A stretch of 5,686 nt of DNA from Deltaproteobacteria bacterium (GTDB taxonomy: Bacteria > Desulfobacterota > Desulfarculia > Adiutricales > Adiutricaceae). A program made the position numbers and the translations under genes. The notes under the pieces are model-generated. The model was not told where the DNA came from. It did not search any database and saw only the letters and a list, made by a program, of their open reading frames with translations. Each line of letters begins with the position of its first letter. Position 1 is the first letter of the stretch. The stretch is from assembly GCA_031278795.1 (NCBI GenBank), contig JAITJT010000237.1, forward strand, positions 1 to 5,686, read 5' to 3'. Positions 1-5,129 of this stretch are shown here, in pieces.

Positions 1-300
1 TTGCCAAGATACCTTATCCCTTAAACAGCAAAGGATTTTTTTACGCTAATAAGCTGTTGTTCTTTTTCATATCCACAAGCGCTATACCGCTTTTGGATTT
101 TTATTATTCATTATTAATCGCTTACTAGCTAAAGAACAAAACAAGCTTTCTTCATAGAAGCCAAAGAGCTTCGTCACTTTAGCGTCTCTCAAGAAACAAA
201 AGATGCTCATCTTTCTAGTCAATCCAAAGATAGAAAAATCTTGAAGTGAACCCTAAACCCACATTTGCAAAACCGGATTCTCTGGGGCTTCATGGGCAAG
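1..300. other. Left intergenic region, no gene seen
   Basis: No convincing coding sequence is visible here; stops are frequent in all frames and the stretch is AT-rich. It contains several small inverted repeats: AACAGC (24-29) with GCTGTT (53-58), GAAGC (157-161) with GCTTC (168-172), and AAAGATG (199-205) with CATCTTT (208-214). The terminator-like hairpin at 71-104 suggests that a forward gene ends just upstream of the window. From about 276 the sequence begins to resemble the 36-bp repeat that follows, so 276-300 may be a degenerate first copy. Confidence 0.6.
71..104 (+). terminator. Probable Rho-independent terminator of an upstream forward gene
   Basis: An 11-bp stem with one mismatch is formed by ATCCACAAGCG (71-81) and CGCTTTTGGAT (88-98) around a 6-nt loop. 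It is followed at once by TTTTATT. The geometry fits an intrinsic terminator reading rightwards. The gene it would serve lies outside the window, so its role is inferred from the hairpin and T-run only. Confidence 0.5.
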
Positions 301-403
301 AGCCCTCATTTTCCCTGAGGGCTGTGGAGGGGCAACAGCCCTCATTTTCCCTTGGGGCTGTGGAGGGGAAACAGCCCTCAGTATTCCTTAGGGCTGTGGA
401 GGG
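301..403. repeat. Tandem array of 36-bp hairpin repeats
   Basis: Three contiguous copies start at 301, 337 and 373, the last one partial after its hairpin. Each has a constant left arm AGCCCTCA, a 7-nt loop, a right arm (TGAGGGCT, TTGGGGCT or TTAGGGCT) and a linker beginning GTGGAGGG. The first copy is a perfect 8-bp stem; the others keep the outer pairs, with one G-T wobble in the second. A degenerate copy may precede them (276-300). There is no unique spacer between copies, so this is not a CRISPR array. The period is divisible by three and leaves a reading frame open, but no ribosome binding site or recognisable protein supports coding. The array lies just beyond the terminator of the AAA gene. 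Confidence 0.8.
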
Positions 404-421
404 AGTCCAAGGGTTAAGCGC

Positions 422-459
422 AAAAAAGCCCGGGATAGGCTAAAAACCTATCCCAGGCT
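422..459 (-). terminator. Rho-independent terminator of the AAA ATPase gene
   Basis: Read on the minus strand, a 13-bp stem pairs 459-447 with 439-427 around a 7-nt loop and is followed by six T (427-422). It begins about 20 nt after the stop codon of the AAA gene. One stem position is C against A on the plus strand but a G-U wobble in minus-strand RNA, so the hairpin is uninterrupted only in the minus direction. This assigns it to the AAA gene rather than to a forward transcript, although the plus strand also shows a T-run (462-467). Confidence 0.85.
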
Positions 460-479
460 AATTTTTTGGGTTGGAGCCG

Positions 480-2084
480 CTAAAAGCCGATATCCGGCTT
501 TAGTTTCGAGGGCGGGAGGTGTTTGGCCGACTCCAAAAGGGTCGAGAGGTCAAGCTTCTCCAAACCCCGTCTCACCACCTGCCTAGAGGCCTCCCTCACC
601 ACGTAGTTGCAGTCGGAGAGGGGTCTCCTCACCAGGAGGTCCACTATGGGTTCCACGTCCAGGTCGTCTTCCACCGGGCGTTTGGAGAGGATGTGGAGGA
701 GAGCGGCCTTCACGTCTATCCTGTCCGGCAGATCCAGCTTGATTTTGTGGTCGAAGCGCCCCTGGCGCAAGAGGGCCGTGTCGATGAAGTCCAGAAGGTT
801 GGTCATGGCTATGATGATGACCTTCTTGTCGATGGCGTCCGGGATGCGCCTCAGGAACTCAGCCACCTCCTCCACCTGGTGCTGCTGGGAGCTAGAGCTG
901 GAGCGGTGGGCCATGTAGGCCTCCATCTCGTCCACGACGAGGATGGAGGGAGCGGCCCCTATGGCCTTGTCGAAAATGGCTGAGATCTTCTTGGAGGAGT
1001 CGTGGATATAGGGGCTGGCAACCGTGCCGGAGTTCACGAAAAAGGAGGGCAGATCCAAGAACTTCACCAGCTGGTCCACGGCGTAGGTCTTGCCGCAGCC
1101 CGGATGGCCGTGAAGGATGACGGCCGAGGGGTTGTCGATGCCCATCTTCTTGTACTTATCGGGCTCGTTTAGCACCTCCACTATGTGCTCGTTGAAAAAG
1201 GCCTCCAGCTCCCTACGGCCGGGTAGGCTGAAGTAGAGGGGCTTGGAGGGGTCCCTGTCCTTGTCCTTCTTTCTGGGAGGGGGAAGGGGCCTTTCCTTGG
1301 ACTTGTAGAGAATCCTCTCCGTCTGGGGAGCTTTCTCCACAGCTTCCTTGGTCTCGGAGGGGTTGTCCTTCCTGGCGGAGCGGTAGAGCCTGCTCTCAGG
1401 TGAGAGTCCGGCCGACTGCAGGACCCTGGAGAGCTGCTCAGAGGAGAGCCATTTCACCAGATCCTTGAGCTTGACCCTGGAGTTTATCCTCTTGTGGGCC
1501 CCCTTGGTGAGCCAGGAGACCAAGAGGGTCTCGTCGTTTTTCAAGATAAAGCCCGGGGCCCTGTCCAAGGAGGACTCCAGATCCACCACGAAGGTGTTGT
1601 CATCGATTTCCGGGAAGAGATTGGTGAGAGTGGTCTTAGTGACCGAGTCAATGAGGCCCACGGTGGAGGCGTCGGGGATCCTGGGAACGGGCAGTATCTT
1701 CCTCAAAAGTGACGAGAAGATGCCGTTGGAGAAGTCCGAGCGCGGATCCAGCTCCCTAGACGCGCTTATGGCCATGGCCAGGGAGTAGGCTGTGGGGTAG
1801 TCATGCATTATATCCCCGTTCTTAATGGGGGAAAGAGTGTATCTTGCTGGGCTCAGAAAGTAATGATATAAAGCAGTGCCATTGTTTTTGATGGTATACA
1901 CGGAGGATCTTTCGATGAACTTCCTGCGTATCCATGAATCCATGAGCACCGGACTGGTCACTAGAACCCTAGTCCCCCTGTCGTCCTGGAAAACCTGCCA
2001 AGATTTTCTAGCGAAGAGGAATGACGTGATCTCTCCGGTCTCTGGAAGTTTCACGCGGGGTTGAAGCCAGGGTGATATAGCCAT
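480..2084 (-). CDS. AAA-family ATPase with an unrecognised N-terminal region
   Basis: This 534-residue protein has one C-terminal AAA module. Visible motifs are Walker A GHPGCGKT (326-333), a pore-loop-like SPYIHDSS (357-364), which aligns with the SKYIGESE type of classic AAA proteins, Walker B ILVVDE (381-386), sensor 1 at N429 in IIAMTN, and the second region of homology LLRQGRFD (438-445) with candidate arginine fingers R440 and R443. A helical lid follows to about 510. Residues 232-284 form a charged, proline-rich linker (PLPPPRKKDK) that probably separates the domains. Residues 1-230 match no family I recognise and show no signal peptide or membrane span. There is no HExxH zinc motif, so it is not an FtsH protease. 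By family it should form a hexameric ring that remodels or unfolds substrates in the cytosol; the substrate is unknown. The ATG start is set by AGGA five bases upstream. The gene stands alone with its own terminator. The coding DNA for the N-terminus is poorer in GC than the rest. Confidence 0.93.
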   Translation of the reverse strand: MAISPWLQPRVKLPETGEITSFLFARKSWQVFQDDRGTRVLVTSPVLMDSWIRRKFIERSSVYTIKNNGTALYHYFLSPARYTLSPIKNGDIMHDYPTAYSLAMAISASRELDPRSDFSNGIFSSLLRKILPVPRIPDASTVGLIDSVTKTTLTNLFPEIDDNTFVVDLESSLDRAPGFILKNDETLLVSWLTKGAHKRINSRVKLKDLVKWLSSEQLSRVLQSAGLSPESRLYRSARKDNPSETKEAVEKAPQTERILYKSKERPLPPPRKKDKDRDPSKPLYFSLPGRRELEAFFNEHIVEVLNEPDKYKKMGIDNPSAVILHGHPGCGKTYAVDQLVKFLDLPSFFVNSGTVASPYIHDSSKKISAIFDKAIGAAPSILVVDEMEAYMAHRSSSSSQQHQVEEVAEFLRRIPDAIDKKVIIIAMTNLLDFIDTALLRQGRFDHKIKLDLPDRIDVKAALLHILSKRPVEDDLDVEPIVDLLVRRPLSDCNYVVREASRQVVRRGLEKLDLSTLLESAKHLPPSKLKPDIGF

Positions 2085-2088
2085 GTAG

Positions 2089-2098
2089 TTCCTGCCTT
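2089..2098 (-). promoter_or_regulatory. Ribosome binding site of the AAA ATPase gene
   Basis: Minus-strand AAGGCAGGAA lies just before the ATG at 2084; the AGGA core (2093-2090) is five bases from the start codon. It supports the chosen start. Confidence 0.75.
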
Positions 2099-2206
2099 AA
2101 TTATATAAAACAGATGCCTTGGACGCTCCAAAACCATATTCCAGATTCTGGAGTATCAGCAAAACATACAGGGATTTTGGTTGGAAATGAATAGATAGAA
2201 AGTGAG

Positions 2207-2234
2207 AGAATACAAGATCTCAAATTGACTGCAA
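2207..2234 (-). promoter_or_regulatory. Possible promoter of the AAA ATPase gene
   Basis: On the minus strand TTGCAG (2234-2229) and TATTCT (2212-2207) are separated by 16 bases, each close to the sigma-70 consensus. Transcription would start about 115 nt before the ATG. A TATAAT nearer the gene (2105-2100) is too close to the ribosome binding site and lacks a good -35. The assignment is tentative. Confidence 0.3.
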
Positions 2235-2911
2235 AAAGATTCTCCTTCTGCTATTGGGGCTTGGGGACGGCCTAGAGAGCCTTTGGCTTGAAGTCAGGCC
2301 AAGTCCTAGACCGAGATCAAGACAGGGGCAAACAAGCGTCCGCCCCACTGTAGTTAATATAATACATCCTCGCCAATTATGCAAGTGGTCTCTACATATA
2401 GATGCATAATACGCATTTTACGCTATTGTAGCCCTCCAGGGCCTCTTTTTCCAGAGCTTCAAGGCTGAATTCCCAGTTTAGGGGGGACCGTCCGCGAGCC
2501 CTCTCCTCATTCTGGGCTAAGCGAGAGGGAGCTCCCGTTAAGGCCTCTACCTTAAGCCCAATCCCGGGACAAAAAAAATGCATAAGGGCCAAAACCAAAA
2601 ATCAACCTTACTCCCCGGGAGCCATAAATTTCAAGACTTTAGAGAGCCCCGGAGGGGCAAAGTTTCGTAGCCTCCAGGGTGTAGTCAAAACTTACCGGCC
2701 CCGCCCGCCCTGGGCGCTGGATTCGGAACCCAATGTTAAGAGATAGGAAACATTGCCAAAAAATTTTTCCTTATGAGTAGCTGTAGGGCTCTTTAGTAGG
2801 GCTCTCAGCGGAAAAGAGGGCGCTACCGGTCTCCAGGGCTAAAAAACGAGAGCCGCTCTTAAAAAAATAAGCCATCCTAGCAAGGTAAGCCCCCGGGCAG
2901 ACCTTTGGGGA
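2235..2911. other. Intergenic region without a supported gene
   Basis: Short open frames exist on both strands but start with TTG or have no start, lack ribosome binding sites, and encode no recognisable protein. GC-rich blocks with small inverted repeats alternate with AT-rich pieces: GCCCC/GGGGC near 2646-2657, CGCCC/GGGCG around 2706-2716, and CAATGTT (2731-2737) with AACATTG (2749-2755). A 10-bp direct repeat GTAGGGCTCT occurs twice around 2784-2808. The 10-mer GGAGGGGCAA at 2651-2660 also occurs in the 36-bp repeat array (326-335). The stretch could be a decayed gene or repeat-derived spacer; neither can be shown from sequence alone. Confidence 0.5.
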
Positions 2912-3065
2912 AAACCCAAAGGGAAACCCTTGAGGAGAGCTCGCTGGGGAAACCCTTGGGGAAAGCCCGCTGGGAAAACCCTTGGGGAAAGCTCGAAGGG
3001 CAAGCTCGCGGGGCAAAACTAGGGGCAGGCTCGCGGGGCAGGCTCGCGGGGCAAGCTCACTAGCC
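2912..3065. repeat. 13-bp tandem repeat array, about 12 units
   Basis: The segment divides into consecutive units of 13 bp, two of them 12 bp, starting at 2912, 2924, 2937, 2950, 2963, 2976, 2989, 3002, 3015, 3027, 3040 and 3053. The right-hand units are close to AAGCTCGCGGGGC; AGGCTCGCGGGGC occurs twice in a row at 3027-3052. On the left, units of type AAACCCTTGGGGA alternate with units of type AAGCTCGCTGGGA, giving a 26-bp higher-order period. The period is not a multiple of three, which argues against protein coding even though one minus-strand frame stays open. Slipped-strand expansion is the likely origin. Confidence 0.85.
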
Positions 3066-3110
3066 AGGAAAAAAATTGTTAGGAGAAGCCAGGAAAAAAA
3101 AATTTTTTTT
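3062..3110. repeat. Duplicated A-tract segment beside the 13-bp array
   Basis: AGCCAGGAAAAAAA occurs at 3062-3075 and again from 3087, 25 bp apart. The second copy continues into nine A followed by eight T (3094-3110), a tract likely to bend DNA or be prone to slippage. It marks a sharp switch from GC-rich repeats to AT-rich DNA. No gene is associated with it. Confidence 0.6.
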
Positions 3111-3474
3111 GAAAAAGCATCATACAATATATATGCAAATATGCTAGAAGTAGCTCTAATATATGACAATACTGCTCCACAAGAGCCTTCATCAACAAAC
3201 AGCTTACTAGCTCTAACGCAGATAAGCCTTTGAGAAGGGGATGGGGCTCTTTTACGCCAAAACAAGGGAGAGCTTCAGAGGGAATAATATGGGGGCTTAA
3301 AAATCACTAAAACCCGCGCTCAGCTCGCAAAGGTGGCGGCTCGTTCTTTGTTAAATTATTAACTCTTGAAACAACAACACAAGACTTAATTATTTTCTCT
3401 TCTATAAAAAAATTGCATGCTTTAATAATTTTCTCTTTGTGCAAAATCTTTTTGGCTATTTTATTCACTTTTCC
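3111..3474. other. AT-rich intergenic stretch, nothing identified
   Basis: No supported gene is seen. A 19-codon frame at 3241-3300 has a purine-rich run directly against its ATG with no spacing, so it is unlikely to be translated. A GC-rich island at about 3313-3345 interrupts otherwise AT-rich DNA. The right-hand part, up to the promoter at 3475, is rich in T and A and could act as an upstream element for it. Confidence 0.5.
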
Positions 3475-3503
3475 TTGACACTCAAAAAGGAAGACCCTAT
3501 AAT
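3475..3503 (+). promoter_or_regulatory. Perfect consensus sigma-70 promoter
   Basis: TTGACA (3475-3480) and TATAAT (3498-3503) match the consensus exactly with the optimal 17-bp spacing, in an AT-rich setting. The transcription start should fall near 3510. No credible protein start follows closely; the next gene begins 410 nt further on. It may therefore drive a non-coding RNA or a long leader of the binding-protein gene. Confidence 0.75.
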
Positions 3504-3798
3504 TTATTGGAGATTACAAGATTTCGACAAGCTTTTTCGCAATTTGTCCCTCGCAAACTTGAATGATTGAAAAGTATTTTTTCTCTTCTTTTTTTGCTGT
3601 AAACCTTAGTTCAAGACGTATTTGCATCATAATTTCGCCCCCCTATTAAATTCCAGTGCTTCTATGGAAACACTAAATATTTAAATTTTATCTAATATAA
3701 TTTTACCTCAAGCTTCTTGACTATTTTATCAATTAGCTTTTCGTGAATTTTTGTTGTTGAGTACGCGCAAATATTATAAATCTGTCGCACGCAAGTTT

Positions 3799-3827
3799 TT
3801 ATTAATCACTTTCTTGTAGATTATACT
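3799..3827 (+). promoter_or_regulatory. Weak possible proximal promoter of the binding-protein gene
   Basis: TATACT (3822-3827) is a fair -10 element, but the matching -35 at 17 bp, TTATTA (3799-3804), is poor. A transcript would begin near 3834 and still contain the leader terminator. It is listed only because the gene needs a promoter and the strong one lies far upstream. Confidence 0.2.
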
Positions 3828-3864
3828 ACCAACCATCTTATTCCTCAGCTAAGCGGAAAACCGC

Positions 3865-3897
3865 AGGCTTTAGGTTTCGGCCTAAAGCCTTTTTTTA
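3865..3897 (+). terminator. Strong intrinsic terminator just before the binding-protein gene
   Basis: A perfect 10-bp stem, AGGCTTTAGG (3865-3874) with CCTAAAGCCT (3881-3890), encloses TTTCGG, in which a U-G pair can close a UUCG tetraloop. At least seven T follow. It reads only rightwards, since the other strand has no T-run. It ends about 10 nt before the Shine-Dalgarno of the binding-protein gene, so it either ends an upstream RNA or works as an attenuator. A 4-bp hairpin (3853-3864) abuts it. Confidence 0.8.
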
Positions 3898-3906
3898 TTT
3901 CTGTTT

Positions 3907-3912
3907 AAGGAG
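3907..3912 (+). promoter_or_regulatory. Ribosome binding site that fixes the binding-protein start
   Basis: AAGGAG lies seven bases before the ATG at 3920. An in-frame TTG at 3914 would be only one base away from it, so the ATG is the real start. Confidence 0.85.
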
Positions 3913-3919
3913 TTTGAAA

Positions 3920-4771
3920 ATGAATAAACTTTTTATTTCTAGCTTTATAACTTTAGTCATCGCCATGATGGTAGCCCTACTACCCAATAACTCAGAGGCC
4001 GCGGGGGAACTTGACGCCATAAAAGCCGCGGGAAAGATTAGATTTGCGGTCTTCGCGGATAAACCACCCTTTGGTTTCGTGGATGAAAACGGCGACAACC
4101 AAGGCTATGACATCTATCTGGCGCACCAGCTGGCCAAAGATCTCTTAGGAGACCCCAACAAGCTCGAGTTCGTGCTAATCGAGGCAGCCAGCCGCATAGA
4201 GGTGCTCACGGCCGACAAAGCCGATATCACGCTAGCCAACTTCACCGTCACCCCGGAGAGAGCCGAGCAGGTGGATTTCGCGAAACCCTACATGAAGGTG
4301 GCCCTCGGCGTGGCCTCCCCCGAGAAGGCGCCCATCACGGATATCAAGCAGCTGGAAGGAAAGACCTTGATTGTCAACAAAGGTACAACAGCTGATAGCT
4401 ATTTCAGCAAAAACCATCCAGAGATCAATCTAGTCAAGTACGATCAAAACACCGAGGCCTTCAACGCCTTGAGGGACGGCCGCGGGGCGGCCATCTCCCA
4501 CGACAACACCTTGCTCTTCGCCTGGGTAAGCGAAAATCCTGGATTCGTGACCGGCATAAGCCTCCTGGGTGACGAGGATCTGATAGCCCCGGCCGTAAAG
4601 AAAAACAGCCCCGAGCTCTTAACCTGGTTAAACGATGAGATCACCAAACTCACCAAGGAGGGATTCTTCGACAAGGACTATGAGGCCACCCTCAAGCCGG
4701 TCTACGGCGACACCGTGGATCCCAAGTCAGTGGTGGTGAGTAGCTCAGAACTAGATGCCCTAAGTAAGTAA
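3920..4771 (+). CDS. cjaA: CjaA-like periplasmic amino-acid (cysteine) binding protein of an ABC importer
   Basis: This 283-residue protein belongs to the family-3 extracellular solute-binding proteins (SBP_bac_3). It should capture an amino acid in the periplasm and hand it to the permease encoded next. An N-terminal signal peptide is clear: a Lys, a hydrophobic core (4-21), then SEA-A with likely cleavage after A27. There is no lipobox cysteine, so it should be soluble rather than a lipoprotein. Lobe 1 contains KPPFGFVDENG and GYD (62-64), then the family signature TPERAEQVDFAKPYM beginning at T111, whose arginine usually contacts the ligand carboxylate. Lobe 2 contains NKGTTAD (153-159), YDQNTE (174-179) and SHDNT around D195. 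From memory these motifs are very close to those of Campylobacter CjaA, a cysteine-binding protein, so cysteine is the likeliest ligand; cystine or another polar amino acid is possible. Length is normal. The ATG is chosen over an upstream TTG by ribosome-binding-site spacing. A terminator-like hairpin in the leader suggests attenuation. Confidence 0.92.
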   Translation: MNKLFISSFITLVIAMMVALLPNNSEAAGELDAIKAAGKIRFAVFADKPPFGFVDENGDNQGYDIYLAHQLAKDLLGDPNKLEFVLIEAASRIEVLTADKADITLANFTVTPERAEQVDFAKPYMKVALGVASPEKAPITDIKQLEGKTLIVNKGTTADSYFSKNHPEINLVKYDQNTEAFNALRDGRGAAISHDNTLLFAWVSENPGFVTGISLLGDEDLIAPAVKKNSPELLTWLNDEITKLTKEGFFDKDYEATLKPVYGDTVDPKSVVVSSSELDALSK

Positions 4772-4955
4772 ACAAAGAGGCTAACACTTCCTTGCCAAAC
4801 CCCTCCCCTCGGAGACTCTAGCTTATACATTGATTCGCTTTTAAAGCATAGGCTCCAGTTTAAACATTCCCTTACTTTTATTTATAACTTAAGGCTTTTA
4901 AGTGGATTAAGCATTAACGCCGCTGCTCTCTAAGGTAGGGTAGCACAGCTCCACA

Positions 4956-5096
4956 CCCCTTTAGCGCTTTTTATGAGTGGAACAAAACTTAAGAATTTAT
5001 TTTTTAGTTATAGGCTAAAAACAAAACACCTTAAAAACTTAAAGCTTTAATAGCTTAGAAAAGTAAATCCTTAAAAGCTGGAAAGCGCTAAAGGGG
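4956..5096 (+). repeat. 15-bp perfect inverted repeat before the permease gene
   Basis: CCCCTTTAGCGCTTT (4956-4970) is the exact reverse complement of AAAGCGCTAAAGGGG (5082-5096). In RNA the stem can extend inward by U-G, U-G and A-U pairs. After a bulge it can extend outward by CAGCT (4946-4950) with AGCTG (5098-5102). The loop is about 111 nt and itself contains small hairpins. The stem ends roughly 20 nt before the permease ribosome binding site. It could be an RNA regulatory stem or the ends of a small mobile element remnant; flanking target-site duplications were not seen. Confidence 0.75.
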
Positions 5097-5114
5097 AAGC
5101 TGGGGCACAGAAAA

Positions 5115-5122
5115 AAAGGGGA
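5115..5122 (+). promoter_or_regulatory. Ribosome binding site of the permease gene
   Basis: AAAGGGGA ends seven bases before the ATG at 5130 and supports that start. The same AAAGGGGAA string occurs 25 bp upstream (5090-5098) inside the right arm of the long inverted repeat, so the left-arm CCCCTTT (4956-4962) could pair with either copy. Confidence 0.75.
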
Positions 5123-5129
5123 ACACTAC

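Larger units (their letters stand above)
3510..3897 (+). ncRNA. Candidate non-coding RNA or long leader
   Basis: A transcript starting at the consensus promoter (3475-3503) and stopping at the intrinsic terminator (3865-3897) would be about 385 nt long. It has no convincing open frame: a 28-codon frame at 3563-3649 lacks a ribosome binding site. I saw no hallmark of RNase P RNA, tmRNA, SRP RNA or a known riboswitch. Near its 3' end GCGG-AAAA-CCGC (3853-3864) forms a small hairpin directly against the terminator stem. Two readings are possible: a free small RNA, or an attenuated leader of the downstream binding-protein gene. Both are inferred from the flanking signals only. Confidence 0.35.
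4772..5129 (+). other. Structured 358-nt spacer between binding protein and permease
   Basis: No gene is visible and there is no clear T-tailed terminator, so read-through into the permease is plausible. The spacer is AT-rich and dense in inverted repeats: GCTTTTAAG (4894-4902) with CTTAAAAGC (5070-5078), a 15-bp perfect pair 4956-4970/5082-5096, TTTTTAG (5001-5007) with CTAAAAA (5015-5021), the palindrome TTAAAGCTTTAA (5039-5050) and the 8-bp palindrome GTTTAAAC (4858-4865). Such a long gap is unusual inside an importer operon. A weak -10-like TATAAC (4883-4888) has no good -35. Confidence 0.6.

Noticed and set aside
301..395. Possible CRISPR array, because of the 36-bp palindromic repeat
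   Set aside because: The copies abut each other with no unique spacers, and no cas gene is nearby.
246..443. Open frame of 65 codons with GTG start across the 36-bp repeats
   Set aside because: It stays open because the repeat period is divisible by three; there is no ribosome binding site, the product is repeat-derived, and it runs into the terminator hairpin of the opposite gene.
519..983. 154-codon forward frame and a shorter one at 607-918
   Set aside because: Both lie antisense within the conserved AAA domain coding region and have no recognisable product.
480..2084. FtsH-type AAA protease
   Set aside because: No HExxH zinc motif and no N-terminal membrane segments are present.
2100..2105. 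Minus-strand TATAAT just upstream of the AAA gene
   Set aside because: A start from it would fall inside the ribosome binding site, and no -35 is found at usable spacing.
2392..2598. 68-codon minus-strand frame
   Set aside because: TTG start, no ribosome binding site and no recognisable domain.
2771..3265. 164-codon minus-strand frame with a hydrophobic stretch
   Set aside because: TTG start without a ribosome binding site; most of it translates the 13-bp repeat array and the adjacent A/T tract, which explain its repetitive and hydrophobic parts.
3241..3300. 19-codon forward frame
   Set aside because: The purine-rich sequence directly touches the ATG, leaving no spacing for a ribosome binding site, and the peptide is not recognisable.
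3563..3649. 28-codon frame after the consensus promoter, considered as an attenuator leader peptide
   Set aside because: No ribosome binding site and only a single cysteine codon; it lies over 200 nt from the terminator, too far for classical attenuation.
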